This document shows, one piece after another, positions 8,048 to 17,188 of a stretch of 64,000 nucleotides of DNA (position 1 is the stretch's first letter; each line of letters opens with the position of its first letter). This stretch comes from Mesorhizobium sp. (GTDB taxonomy: Bacteria; Pseudomonadota; Alphaproteobacteria; Rhizobiales; Rhizobiaceae). The notes below the pieces were generated by a model. The model searched no databases. It saw only the letters and a program-made list of their open reading frames with translations, and was not told where the DNA came from. The DNA lies in assembly GCA_004020545.1 (NCBI GenBank), contig SAQE01000021.1, positions 25,941 to 89,940 of the forward strand, read 5' to 3'. A program made the translations under genes and the position numbers.

Positions 8048-8269
8048 TTAGAGGCCGAAACCTTCGAAGCGCTTCTTGAACTTCGACAGGCGGCCGCCGC
8101 GGTCGAGCAGGGTCTGCTGGCCGCCGGTCCAGGCCGGGTGCGTGGTCGGGTCGATGTCGAGGTTCATCGTGTCGCCTTCCTTGCCCCAGGTGGAGCGCGT
8201 CAGGTACTCGGTGCCGTCGGTCATGACGACCTTGATGGTGTGGTAGTCGGGATGGATATCGGCCTTCAT
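8048..8269 (-). CDS. rpmE: 50S ribosomal protein L31
   Basis: 73-residue L31 of the large ribosomal subunit: [19 protein letters not shown], then [25 protein letters not shown]. It lacks the CxxC zinc ligands of the C+ form, so it is the zinc-independent type usual in alphaproteobacteria. Single gene with its own terminator, divergent from the ABC exporter gene. Confidence 0.97.
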   Translation of the reverse strand: MKADIHPDYHTIKVVMTDGTEYLTRSTWGKEGDTMNLDIDPTTHPAWTGGQQTLLDRGGRLSKFKKRFEGFGL

Positions 8270-8473
8270 TATCGTGTTCCTGGCTTGCCGGCGCTGGTGA
8301 CGGGCCCATGGCCTGCGTCGATGCGCCCCTTTTTAAAACTCGAAGCCGCAGCTAATGAAAAGCCACGGCTTCTAAAACGGTCGGCGAGCCTATACATCAG
8401 CCGGAATTGAATCACAAGGCCGCGGCAGGCGCATATTGTAGCGTGTTACCGCAAGCGGCCAGAGGAAACGCTC

Positions 8474-10276
8474 ATGGCGGATATCGGTGTCAGTGCAGAC
8501 GAGCGCAGACGCTCGGTCCGGCCGCTCAGAAACCTTTTCCCCTATATCGCCCGTTACCGGAAACTGGCGGTCGGCGCGATCATCTCGCTGATCGTGGCCG
8601 CGGTGACCACGCTTGCGTTGCCGATGGCCGTGCGGCGCATGATAGATCACGGTTTCGAAGCCGCGGGCTCCACCTTCATTGCCGAGTATTTCGCTGCGCT
8701 CGTGGCGATCGCGGCGCTGCTGGCGGCGGCCTCGGCCAGCCGCTACTACTTCGTCATCACGCTCGGCGAGCGGGTGGTCGCCGATATCCGCCGCGACGTC
8801 TTTTCCCATGTCACGACGCTCTCGCCGGCTTTTTTCGATCGTGCCCAGTCAGGCGAGATCGTGTCGCGGCTCGCCGCCGACACCACGCAGGTGAAGTCGG
8901 CGGTGGGCGCCACCGCCTCGGTCGCGCTGCGCAATCTCATCCTCGGCCTTGGCGCCGTGGCGATGATGGTCTTCACCAGCCCAAAACTCTCCAGTCTGGT
9001 CATTGCCGCCATACCGCTGATCGTGCTGCCGCTGGTCGCTTTCGGACGCTCGGTGCGCCGCAAGTCGCGCTTGGCGCAGGATACGCTTGCCGAGGCCACC
9101 GCTTATGCCAGCGAACAGATCGGCGCCGTGCGCACGCTGCAGGCCTTCACCAACGAGAAGCTGGTCACGGGCCGCTTCTCGGCCGCCGTGGAGGCCGCCT
9201 TCGAGGCGGCGCGCACGTCGGTCTTTGCCCGCTCCTTCCTGACCTTCTTCGCCATCTTCATGATCTTTTCCTCGGTGGTGGCGGTGCTCTGGTTCGGCTC
9301 GCGCGACGTGCTTGCCGGCACGATGTCGGCCGGAACGCTCGGTCAGTTCCTGCTCTATTCGGTGTTCGCCGCCGGCGCGCTCGGCGCGCTGTCGGAAGTA
9401 TGGAGCGAGCTGTCGCAGGCGGCGGGCGCCGCCGAGCGGTTGACCGAGATCCTGGCTGAGAAGCCTGCCATCCAGATGCCCGTCGATCCGCAGCCGCTGC
9501 CGGCCAAGGCCAAGGGCGCGATCAGCTTCGACGACGTTTCCTTTTCCTATCCGGCGCGGCCGGACCGCGCCGCCGTGCATGGGCTGAGCTTCCAGGTGAA
9601 GCCCGGCGAGACGGTGGCGATCGTCGGCCCGTCGGGCGCGGGGAAAAGCACTGTCTTCTCGCTGATCCTGCGCTTCTACGATCCGGAAAGCGGCCGCGTC
9701 GTCATCGACGGTGTCGACGTGCGCGAGGCCGATCCGGCCGCGATCCGCGAGCGCATCGCCATCGTGCCGCAGGACGTCACCATCTTCGCGGCGAGCGCGC
9801 GCGACAACATCGCCTTCGGCCGCCCCGGCGCCAGCGATGCCGAGATCGAGGCGGCGGCAAAAGCCGCCCTCGCCGATGAGTTCATCGGCAAGCTCGAAAG
9901 GGGCTATGATAGCCAGGTCGGCGAGCGCGGCGTGACGCTCTCAGGCGGCCAGCGCCAGCGCGTGGCGATCGCCCGCGCCATCCTGCGCGACGCGCCGATC
10001 CTGCTGCTCGACGAGGCGACCTCGGCGCTCGACGCTGAAAGCGAGACGCTGGTGCAGACGGCGCTGGAGCACCTGATGCGCGGCCGCACCACCATCGTCA
10101 TAGCCCACCGGCTGGCGACGGTGCTCAAGGCCGACCGGATCCTCGTCATGGAGGGCGGCCGCATCGTCGAGGAAGGCACGCATCAGAGCCTGGTGGCCAA
10201 GGGCGGCACCTATGCGCGGCTCGCCAAGCTGCAGTTCGAGACCGGCGCCAGCGCCTTCCGGGGCGCGGCGGAGTAG
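8474..10276 (+). CDS. ABC exporter, fused permease-ATPase (MsbA/LmrA type)
   Basis: 600-residue half-transporter. The membrane domain (about residues 25-320, six helices) is followed by a nucleotide-binding domain: Walker A GPSGAGKS at 385-392, signature LSGGQ at 489-493, Walker B LLLDEATS at 510-517, and H-loop IVIAHRLATV near 544. It probably works as a homodimer exporting lipid or drug-like substrates; the substrate is not predictable. AGGAAACGCTC precedes the ATG. It stands alone, with a convergent carboxypeptidase gene 37 nt downstream. Confidence 0.93.
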   Translation: MADIGVSADERRRSVRPLRNLFPYIARYRKLAVGAIISLIVAAVTTLALPMAVRRMIDHGFEAAGSTFIAEYFAALVAIAALLAAASASRYYFVITLGERVVADIRRDVFSHVTTLSPAFFDRAQSGEIVSRLAADTTQVKSAVGATASVALRNLILGLGAVAMMVFTSPKLSSLVIAAIPLIVLPLVAFGRSVRRKSRLAQDTLAEATAYASEQIGAVRTLQAFTNEKLVTGRFSAAVEAAFEAARTSVFARSFLTFFAIFMIFSSVVAVLWFGSRDVLAGTMSAGTLGQFLLYSVFAAGALGALSEVWSELSQAAGAAERLTEILAEKPAIQMPVDPQPLPAKAKGAISFDDVSFSYPARPDRAAVHGLSFQVKPGETVAIVGPSGAGKSTVFSLILRFYDPESGRVVIDGVDVREADPAAIRERIAIVPQDVTIFAASARDNIAFGRPGASDAEIEAAAKAALADEFIGKLERGYDSQVGERGVTLSGGQRQRVAIARAILRDAPILLLDEATSALDAESETLVQTALEHLMRGRTTIVIAHRLATVLKADRILVMEGGRIVEEGTHQSLVAKGGTYARLAKLQFETGASAFRGAAE

Positions 10277-10313
10277 CCACGCCACGAAGTCGCTGGTTCC
10301 AGGCTGCTCCGCG

Positions 10314-11798
10314 TCAGTCGCCGTAGCGCTTGCGCAGATGTTCGGTGAAGTAGGCGGCGTTGAGCCTTTCGCCCGTTGCGCGTTCGAGCAGGTCCGGCGT
10401 CGACCAGCGCGAGCCCTGCGACCAGATCGTTTTGCGGCGCCAGTCGTTGATGGCGCCGAAATCGCCCTTGGCGAGATCCTCGTCCGCGGACGGGTGCTCC
10501 TTGGTCAAGGCCGCCCATTGCTGCGCCGCCATCATGGCGCCCAGCGTATAGGACGGGAAATAGCCGAAGGCTGCGCCCGGCCAATGAACGTCCTGCATCG
10601 GCCCGTCGGCCGGGTTGTCGATGGTCGACAGGCCGAGATAGTCGCGCATCTTGGCGTCCCAGGCCTCGGGCAGGTCGGCGACCTCCAGCCGGCCGGAGAC
10701 GAGTTCCTGCTCGAGCTCGTAGCGCAGGATGACATGCAGCGGATAGGTGACCTCGTCGGCGTCGACGCGGATCAGGCCACGCTCGACATGGTGGACATGC
10801 GGCAGGATGTCGTCGATCTCCCATTCTTCGCCGAGATGCCTTTCGACCACCGGCAGCGCCCAGCGCCAGAAGGCGGGGTTGCGGCCGATCTGCTTCTCGA
10901 CGAAGAGGCTTTGGCTCTCATGCACGGCCATGCCGCGCGCCTTGCCGAGCGGCCAGTGCGACCAGGCTTTCGGCAGGTTCTGCTCGTAGAGCGCATGCCC
11001 GGTCTCGTGCAGCACGCCCATCAGCGCCGACAGGAAATCGGAGGTCTTGTAGCGGGTGGTGATGCGCACGTCGGTCGGCACGCCGCCGCAGAAGGGATGG
11101 TGCGACACCGACAGCGAGCCGTGGGTGAGGTCGAAGCCGACCGCCGCCATCATGGCAAGGCCAAGCTCGCGCTGACGGTCGATGGCGTAGCTGCCGGAGA
11201 GCGGCTTCAGGGGGTGTTTGGCCAGCCGTGCATCCTGCACGGCCAACGCGTGCGGCAGGAAATCACCAAGGAAGGCCTTCAGCTCGGCAAATACCGGCGT
11301 GATGTCGGCGGCGCGGTTGCCTGGATCGTATTGTTCCATTAACGCGTCATAGGGAGCGAGGCCGAGCGCGTCGGCGCGCAGCGCGGCCTCCTCGCGCACC
11401 AGCGCCACGATACCCTCCAGTGCCGGCAGGAAGCCCGCCCAGTCGTTCTTGGCGCGCAGGTCGCGCCAAAGCTGCTCCGAGCGCATGCGCGCCGTGGTCT
11501 GGCGCTCGACGAATTCGACCGGCAGGCAGGTGAGATTGGTGTATTGCCGGCGCAGTTCCCTGACCGCGGCCTGCTGCTCATCGCTGAGCGGCTCGGCTTC
11601 GGCGGCTGCGATCCAGTCGCCGATCTCGGGTGCGGTCGCTTGCGCGTGCAGCATGCCGGCAAGCGCCGACATCGCCTCGGCGCGTTTCTCGCCGCCGCCG
11701 ACCGCCATATGCGTCGCCTCGTCGGCGCCGAGGATGGCCAGCGCATGCTCCAGCGCTTCGAGCTTGTGGCCGAGTTCGTCGAGTTTTTGGAAGGACAT
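10314..11798 (-). CDS. M32 family metallocarboxypeptidase (Taq carboxypeptidase type)
   Basis: 494-residue cytoplasmic zinc carboxypeptidase of family M32. The active-site HExxH reads HETGH at residues 264-268, inside GVLHETGHALYEQ. Other family signatures are the HPFCGG segment near 233, DVRITTRY near 243, and HESQSLFVEKQIGR near 295. Length matches the family (about 500). The ATG at 11798 is chosen because an open frame continuing to 12038 has no family similarity or ribosome binding site. M32 enzymes trim C-terminal residues from peptides. Confidence 0.94.
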   Translation of the reverse strand: MSFQKLDELGHKLEALEHALAILGADEATHMAVGGGEKRAEAMSALAGMLHAQATAPEIGDWIAAAEAEPLSDEQQAAVRELRRQYTNLTCLPVEFVERQTTARMRSEQLWRDLRAKNDWAGFLPALEGIVALVREEAALRADALGLAPYDALMEQYDPGNRAADITPVFAELKAFLGDFLPHALAVQDARLAKHPLKPLSGSYAIDRQRELGLAMMAAVGFDLTHGSLSVSHHPFCGGVPTDVRITTRYKTSDFLSALMGVLHETGHALYEQNLPKAWSHWPLGKARGMAVHESQSLFVEKQIGRNPAFWRWALPVVERHLGEEWEIDDILPHVHHVERGLIRVDADEVTYPLHVILRYELEQELVSGRLEVADLPEAWDAKMRDYLGLSTIDNPADGPMQDVHWPGAAFGYFPSYTLGAMMAAQQWAALTKEHPSADEDLAKGDFGAINDWRRKTIWSQGSRWSTPDLLERATGERLNAAYFTEHLRKRYGD

Positions 11799-11945
11799 GA
11801 TGGATCCCAACTGGAAATTGGCTGGCGGGAAAAGATACCAATGCGCAGGGCTTGGCAACCCTGATCCAGCCGGTTCGAGGCAGGCCATCTTGCCTATCGA
11901 TGGCGGCGCGTGATCAATGTCCGAATCGAACGGGCGGAGGGGACA

Positions 11946-12299
11946 ATGGTTGGCAATATCCTGGTTGGGCTGGTGGCGCTGATCCACTGCTGGATCGTCT
12001 ATCTGGAAATGGTGCTGTGGGACACGCCGCGCGGGCACAAGGCATTCAACCTCAAGCCGGACTTCGCCAGCGCTTCAAAAGTGCTTGCCGCGAACCAGGG
12101 GCTCTATAACGGCTTTCTTGCCGCCGGCCTGATCTGGGGGCTTTATCTCGGCGCGAGCGGGTTCCAGATCAAGATCTTCTTCCTGCTTTGCGTCACCACC
12201 GCCGGCCTTTACGGCGCGGCGACCGTCGGCCGGAAGATCCTGTTCATCCAGACGGTGCCGGCAGTGCTCGCCATCATCGCGCTTTGGCTTGGCCTGTGA
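11946..12299 (+). CDS. DUF1304 family membrane protein
   Basis: 117-residue protein with four hydrophobic helices. Family signatures are HCWIVYLEMVLWDTPRG near residues 14-30 and ASKVLAANQGLYNGFLAAGL near 43-62. Function is unknown. The ATG at 11946 follows GGAGGGG. It is divergent from the carboxypeptidase gene. Confidence 0.86.
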   Translation: MVGNILVGLVALIHCWIVYLEMVLWDTPRGHKAFNLKPDFASASKVLAANQGLYNGFLAAGLIWGLYLGASGFQIKIFFLLCVTTAGLYGAATVGRKILFIQTVPAVLAIIALWLGL

Positions 12300-12338
12300 T
12301 CAAGAAAGGACATGATCGAAAAAGGACGCCCTCGGGGC

Positions 12339-12439
12339 TAAAGCGCGTCGCGCTGAAACGGATTCAAGCGACGCGCTTTAGGTCTTTGTTTTGATGCATG
12401 TCGTTCTCCCAAAACCGCTGCGCACTTTGGGCGACATGC
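12339..12439. repeat. RIME-like palindromic repeat (family B), copy 1
   Basis: First stem CTAAAGCGCGTCGCG...CGCGACGC-type arms, then GCATGTCGTT...GGGCGACATGC. It is related to copies at 12561, 22385 and 35393. With copy 2 it accounts for most of the 370-nt gene-free stretch 12300-12669; the 121 nt between them show nothing recognisable. Confidence 0.8.
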
Positions 12440-12560
12440 GTCTGCGCCCCCTTGTGATGCCCGGCGGCGAAGGCGCCGGCGAATGTTTTCAGGCCTTGCC
12501 GCAGATCCTTTGCGCCCTAGAGTTGAGCCGGCGAACAAATTCGCGTGAGTTCGCGTGATC

Positions 12561-12668
12561 CTAAAGCGCGTCGCGATCTTTCAGGTTCGCTCCATGCGCT
12601 TTAGGCTTTTGATTCTACGCATGTCTTTGTCCCGAAACCGGTTCCCACTTTCGGGAGACATGCTTTAG
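12561..12668. repeat. RIME-like palindromic repeat (family B), copy 2
   Basis: CTAAAGCGCGTCGCG...GCGCTTTAG arm, then CATGTCTTTGTCCCGAAACC...TTTCGGGAGACATG. Nearly identical to the copy at 22385. It abuts the 3' end of the OmpA-domain gene. Confidence 0.85.
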
Positions 12669-12669
12669 A

Positions 12670-13698
12670 TCAACGTTCGGTGAGCTTCAGTTCGATACGG
12701 CGGTTCTTGCTGCGCGCCTCATCCGTATCTGCCGGATCGAGCGGTTGGAACTCGCCGAAGCCGGCGGCGACCAGCCGGTTGGCCGGCACGCCGTTCTCTA
12801 TCAGAAACTTCACCACCGAGGTCGCGCGCGCCGTCGAAAGTTCCCAGTTGTCGCGATAGCGGCCGGTGCCGGACAGCGGCTTGTTGTCGGTGTGGCCGTC
12901 GACGCGCAGCACCCAGCTGATCTCCGGCGGGATTTCCTTCTGCAATTCGATGATGGCGTCGGCGAGCTTCTTCATCTCGACCTTGCCGGCATCGTTGATC
13001 ACCTCGGAGCCGGTCGGGAACAGCACTTCCGACTGGAAGACGAAGCGGTCGCCGACGATGCGGATGTTCTCGCGGTCGGCGAGGATCTCGCGCAAGCGCC
13101 CGAAGAAATCGGAGCGGTAGCGGTTAAGCTCCTGGACGCGCTGCGCAAGCGCTACGTTCAGGCGGCGGCCGAGGTCGGCGATCTTGGTGTTGGAGTCGCG
13201 ATCGCGCTGCTCGGAGACGTTGAGCGCGTCCTCGAGCGCGCCGATCTGCTTGCGCAGCGCCGCGATCTGCTGGTTGAGGATCTCGACCTGGCTCAGCGCC
13301 TGCTGGCTGATCTGCCGCTGGTTGCTGAGCTCGCCGGACAGCGCTTCGGCGCGCTTGTTGGCCGCATCGCCGGCGCCGGCGCCTTGGTCAAGCAATTGCT
13401 GAAGACGGCTCTTTTCCGCTTCCGCCGCCGACAGCGAAGCCTGCAGGTTGGCGAGCGTATCCTCCTTGTCCTGGCTGTTCGAGCGCTCCAGCGCGAGCAA
13501 CTGGGTCAATTCGTTGATCTGCGAGTTGAGGCGGTTGAGCACCGTGTCCTTGCCGGAAATTTCGCGGCTGAGCAGGAACTGCGCCAGCACGAAGACGGTG
13601 AGCAGGAACATGATCGCCAAAAGCAGCGTCGACAGCGCGTCGACGAAGCCCGGCCAGTAGTCGATGCGGCGATCGGCGCGCCGTCTTGCCAGCGCCAC
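12670..13698 (-). CDS. OmpA/MotB-like peptidoglycan-binding protein with coiled coil
   Basis: 342 residues: a cytoplasmic basic start, one TM helix at about 18-44 (GFVDALSTLLLAIMFLLTVF), a long coiled coil about 50-190, and a C-terminal OmpA domain about 215-340 (LRVDGHTDNKPL, NWELSTARATSVVKFL, NRRIELKLTER). The TM contains an Asp (D20) in the place of the proton-carrying Asp of MotB. The start is GTG at 13698, one nt after the stop of the upstream channel gene, implying translational coupling. It probably forms a stator-like complex with that protein, with its OmpA domain holding peptidoglycan. Confidence 0.86.
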   Translation of the reverse strand: MALARRRADRRIDYWPGFVDALSTLLLAIMFLLTVFVLAQFLLSREISGKDTVLNRLNSQINELTQLLALERSNSQDKEDTLANLQASLSAAEAEKSRLQQLLDQGAGAGDAANKRAEALSGELSNQRQISQQALSQVEILNQQIAALRKQIGALEDALNVSEQRDRDSNTKIADLGRRLNVALAQRVQELNRYRSDFFGRLREILADRENIRIVGDRFVFQSEVLFPTGSEVINDAGKVEMKKLADAIIELQKEIPPEISWVLRVDGHTDNKPLSGTGRYRDNWELSTARATSVVKFLIENGVPANRLVAAGFGEFQPLDPADTDEARSKNRRIELKLTER

Positions 13699-13699
13699 G

Positions 13700-14719
13700 T
13701 CAGTGGACCCCTTGCTTCTTCAGCGCGTCGGCGATCTTTTCCAGGGTATTGCGCATGGCCTTCTGCTCGTCGGACTGCGCCTCGACCCAGTCGCGCATGA
13801 TCTGCTGCTCGGAGCGCATGTTCTTGACCAGGCCGGAAATGCCGTCGGCGAGGTTGGCCATGGCGGTGGCGACGCGCGGATTGGAGCCGCCGCCATTCTC
13901 CTGCAGGCTGCGCAGCCGCTCCGACAGCAGGCGGATCTCCTCCGACGGTTCGGCGCGGGCCGAATCCGAAACGACGATGTCAGACGACAGGTCGGTGACC
14001 GAGGACAGCCAGTTCTCGAGCTCGGTGTAGAAGCGGGTCTGGGCGCGGCCGGCCTGCAGGTCGAGGAAGCCGAGTACCAGCGAGCCGGAGAGGCCGAACA
14101 GCGAGGACGAGAAGGCCGTGCCCATGCCGGCGAGCGGCGCCGAAAGGCCCTGCTTCAGCGCATCGAGCACGGCGGCGGCGTCGCCGGTGCCGGGGTCGAG
14201 CGCCTCGATGGTCTCGCGGATCGAGGCGATGGTGTTGAGCAGGCCCCAGAAGGTGCCGAGCAGGCCGAGGAACACCAGGAGGCCGACGAGATAGCGCGAG
14301 GTGTCACGGCTTTCGTCGAGGCGGGTGGCGATGGAATCGAGCATGGTGCGCATCGACGAGGTCGAGAACGCAATCGTCGACGAGCGGCCGATCATCGCCT
14401 TCATCGGCGCCAGCAGCACCGGCTCGGTGGTCTCGGAACCGGCGCGGAAGGAATTGACCCAGCGCACTTCGCGGAACAGCCGGCCGACCTGAACGAAGGC
14501 GAGCAGGATGCCGACCGCGAGCACGCCGATGATCAGCCCGTTGAGGCCGGGATTGCTGGAGAAGGCTCTCGAGATCTGGCGGGTGAGGATGGCGGCGATG
14601 AAAGCGACGATGACCAGGAAGATCACCATGGTGAGCAGGAAGACCTGCGGGCTCGACAGCTTGTGCGGATCGTAGACCAGGACATCCGAGCGCCTGCCGA
14701 AGGATCTGAGAAAAGCCAT
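13700..14719 (-). CDS. MotA/TolQ/ExbB-like proton-channel protein
   Basis: 339 residues. Hydrophobic segments lie at about 24-48, 58-80, 140-165 and 190-220, with the channel-family stretch LVGLLVFLGLLGTFWGLL and the downstream GMGTAFSSSLFGLSGSLVLG. It ends in a cytoplasmic helical tail. Together with the OmpA-domain gene it makes a two-gene operon. No flagellar, Ton/Tol or phage-defence genes adjoin it, so the pair is an orphan envelope stator, distinct from the tolQRA genes at 29549-31893. Confidence 0.85.
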   Translation of the reverse strand: MAFLRSFGRRSDVLVYDPHKLSSPQVFLLTMVIFLVIVAFIAAILTRQISRAFSSNPGLNGLIIGVLAVGILLAFVQVGRLFREVRWVNSFRAGSETTEPVLLAPMKAMIGRSSTIAFSTSSMRTMLDSIATRLDESRDTSRYLVGLLVFLGLLGTFWGLLNTIASIRETIEALDPGTGDAAAVLDALKQGLSAPLAGMGTAFSSSLFGLSGSLVLGFLDLQAGRAQTRFYTELENWLSSVTDLSSDIVVSDSARAEPSEEIRLLSERLRSLQENGGGSNPRVATAMANLADGISGLVKNMRSEQQIMRDWVEAQSDEQKAMRNTLEKIADALKKQGVH

Positions 14720-14823
14720 CCGTGCCCCGTTTCCGATGCCACCGCCGCGAATTTGTCGCAACTCTAAACGGAATTGTGACCAAATTGAATGGCGCTTGGC
14801 AATATCGTCGCCGCCTAAAGCGC

Positions 14824-15516
14824 TCAGAACCGGCTGATCACCAAGCAGTCGACCATGGCGGCCAGATGCAGCCCGGCGCCGGCGACGACGAAACCGTGCC
14901 AGACGGCATTGTGGAAGCGCAGGCCTTTCCAGGCGAAGAAGATGACACCCAAGGAATAGACGATACCGCCGGCGACGAGCAGTACGATCGAAGCTGTCGG
15001 CAGGGTCTCGACCAGCGGTCCGGCCAGCACGATGCCGCTCCAGCCGATGGCAAGGTAGAAGACGATCGCCAGCCGGTCGTAGCGCCCGGGCAGGAACATC
15101 TTGATCGCGATTCCCACCACTGCTGCCGTCCATACGACGATGATCATGGGCACGGCCAGCGACGAGTCGTGGAGCTGGGCGAGGAAAGGCGTATAGGTGG
15201 CGGCGATCAGAAGGTAGATCGCAGCGTGGTCGAAGCGGCGCAATATCCATTTCGCCGGCCACGATATCGGCCATAGATTGTAGGCCAGCGACACCGACAG
15301 CACGGTGAGCAGGGACACGACATAGAAGACTGCGGCGACATATTCGCCGGGACCGGAGTGGAAGGCGGCTAAAGCCAGGAAGGCCGAGCCGGCCGCGATC
15401 GCCAGCACGATGCCGACGGCATGGACAATGCCGTCGGCGATCATCTCGGCGCGCGAGTAATGCCAGCGGCCTACAAAGGGGATTTCAATCTGGGTCTCTG
15501 GCCGCGCGTCGCTCAT
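14824..15516 (-). CDS. Hemolysin III / PAQR family membrane protein
   Basis: 230-residue seven-helix protein of the hemolysin III (YqfA/PAQR) family. Conserved polar motifs are ADGIVHAVGIVLAI near residue 27, SLAYNLWP...RRFDHAAIYLLIAATYTPF near 76-110, and [21 protein letters not shown] near 202-222 with the His residues that bind zinc in relatives. The physiological role in bacteria is uncertain. Single gene. Confidence 0.9.
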   Translation of the reverse strand: MSDARPETQIEIPFVGRWHYSRAEMIADGIVHAVGIVLAIAAGSAFLALAAFHSGPGEYVAAVFYVVSLLTVLSVSLAYNLWPISWPAKWILRRFDHAAIYLLIAATYTPFLAQLHDSSLAVPMIIVVWTAAVVGIAIKMFLPGRYDRLAIVFYLAIGWSGIVLAGPLVETLPTASIVLLVAGGIVYSLGVIFFAWKGLRFHNAVWHGFVVAGAGLHLAAMVDCLVISRF

Positions 15517-15668
15517 GAATGATCCTGCAAGCCCCCTATCTGGGCAGTCGCGGACCAGTATTTCAAGCTTCGGTTGCGGTTTTGCGACTGCAGCGCCGCG
15601 CGTCCTTTCGACGCGTAAACGACGCTGTGGGCGCTTCAGCGCGGTCGTGCAGGTGGGCGCCTAGCCTG

Positions 15669-16469
15669 TCAGCGCGTCGGAAGCGGCTTCTTCACGGTCT
15701 TGAGCAGCGCGCGCTGGATGACCTCGTTGCCGGCGACTACAGAGCCGTGCTCCAGCATATCCTGTCCGCCTTCGAAGTCGGAGACGAAGCCGCCCGCCTC
15801 CCGGATCAAGAGCAGGCCGGCAGCGATATCCCAGGCGGACAGGCCTACTTCCCAGAACCCGTCCATGCGGCCGGCGGCGACGTAGGCGAGATCGAGGGAG
15901 GCGGAGCCGAGGCGGCGAACGCCGGAGACCTCGGCCATGACGTTGCGCAATTCGATCAGGAAATTGCCGTGCTGGCCGCGCCCGAGATGCGGCACGCCGC
16001 AGCCGACTACGGCATCGGTGAGCTTGGCGCGCCCGGCGACCCGCAACCGGCGGTCGTTCATGAACGCGCCGCCGCCGCGCTCGGCAGTGTAGAGCTCGTC
16101 CATCGCCGGATTGTAGACGACGCCGGCGACGATCTGCCCCTGGCGCTCGAGTGCGATCGATACCGCGAAGAGCGGGATGCCGTGCAGGAAGTTGGTGGTG
16201 CCGTCGAGCGGGTCGACGATCCAGCGATGCTGGTCATCCTCGCCCGCGACGGCGCCGCGCTCCTCCATCAGGAAGGCGTAGCCGGGGCGGGCCTTGGACA
16301 GTTCGGCAAAGACGATTTCCTCCGCCTTGCGGTCGGCCTGGCTGACATAGTCGCCCGGTCCCTTCATCGAGACCTGCAGGTTCTGCACCTCGCCGAAATC
16401 GCGCGACAGCGACCGGCCGGCCTTCATCGCTGCCTGGACCATGACATTGAGGATCGCGGAGCGTGCCAT
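15669..16469 (-). CDS. Inositol monophosphatase family protein
   Basis: 266 residues of the IMPase/SuhB family. Metal-binding motifs are EERG near 69, WIVDPLDGTTNF near 83-94 and the second Asp motif SAWDIAAGLLLIREAGG near 211. It may be inositol-1-phosphatase or a SuhB-like protein; rhizobia often carry several paralogues, so the exact substrate is open. It lies 27 nt downstream of efp on the same strand and is probably co-transcribed. Confidence 0.9.
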   Translation of the reverse strand: MARSAILNVMVQAAMKAGRSLSRDFGEVQNLQVSMKGPGDYVSQADRKAEEIVFAELSKARPGYAFLMEERGAVAGEDDQHRWIVDPLDGTTNFLHGIPLFAVSIALERQGQIVAGVVYNPAMDELYTAERGGGAFMNDRRLRVAGRAKLTDAVVGCGVPHLGRGQHGNFLIELRNVMAEVSGVRRLGSASLDLAYVAAGRMDGFWEVGLSAWDIAAGLLLIREAGGFVSDFEGGQDMLEHGSVVAGNEVIQRALLKTVKKPLPTR

Positions 16470-16496
16470 TTTCTTTTTCTTCCTGTTGCTGGCCGT

Positions 16497-17063
16497 CTAC
16501 TCGGCGCGCCGCACGTAAGTGATCTCGTTGGTGTCGACGATGATGCGCTCGCCGGCCGAGATGAAGGGCGGCACCAGCACGCGGACGCCGTTTTCCAGCA
16601 CCGCCGGCTTGTAGGAGGAGGCCGCCGTCTGGCCCTTCACCACCGGATCGGCCTCGGTGATGGTCAGCGTCACCTGATCGGGCAGCGAAATGCCGATCGG
16701 CCGCTCCTCATAGAGCTGCACCGTCACCATCATGCCATCCTGAAGGAAAGCGGCGCGCTCGCCGACAAAATCCTTCGGCAGTTCGAGCTGCTCGTAGCTT
16801 TCGGTATCCATGAACACCAGTGCGTCGCCCTGCTCGTAGAGGAAGGAGAAGTCCTTCAGATCGAGCCGGATCTGCTCGACGGTCTCGGCCGAGCGGAAGC
16901 GCTCGTTGAGCTTGGTGCCGTTGATCAGGTTCTTCAGCTCGACCTGGTTGTAGGCGCCGCCCTTGCCGGGCTTGACGGTGTTGGTCTTGACCGCCACCCA
17001 CAGGCCGCCATCGTGCTCGATGACATAGCCGGGACGGATTTCGCTGCCACTGATCTTGGCCAT
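16497..17063 (-). CDS. efp: Elongation factor P
   Basis: 188-residue EF-P, which rescues ribosomes stalled at polyproline. [12 protein letters not shown] is the family start. The loop TVKPGKGGA places Lys at position 34, the residue beta-lysylated by EpmA in enterobacteria. Domains II/III follow ([47 protein letters not shown]). The ATG at 17063 is chosen because the open frame extends upstream without family similarity. The Pro-rich TolA and the protein at 49945 would be natural clients in this genome. Confidence 0.97.
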   Translation of the reverse strand: MAKISGSEIRPGYVIEHDGGLWVAVKTNTVKPGKGGAYNQVELKNLINGTKLNERFRSAETVEQIRLDLKDFSFLYEQGDALVFMDTESYEQLELPKDFVGERAAFLQDGMMVTVQLYEERPIGISLPDQVTLTITEADPVVKGQTAASSYKPAVLENGVRVLVPPFISAGERIIVDTNEITYVRRAE

Positions 17064-17188
17064 GATGAACTGATCCGGAATGAGATTTTTCCGCGCAGAT
17101 CGCGCTTTGGCGCCTCCAAGACCACAAATTGTCCGGAGAGGCAAGGGAGGGTGGCGGTCACGGAGCCGGCCGCCGCGGCGAGGCGCCC

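Noticed and set aside
12670-14719. Zorya-type phage defence (ZorAB-like pair)
   Set aside because: The MotA/OmpA layout is similar, but no zorC, zorD or zorE-like gene is adjacent. Neighbours are a carboxypeptidase, a DUF1304 protein and a hemolysin III-type protein.
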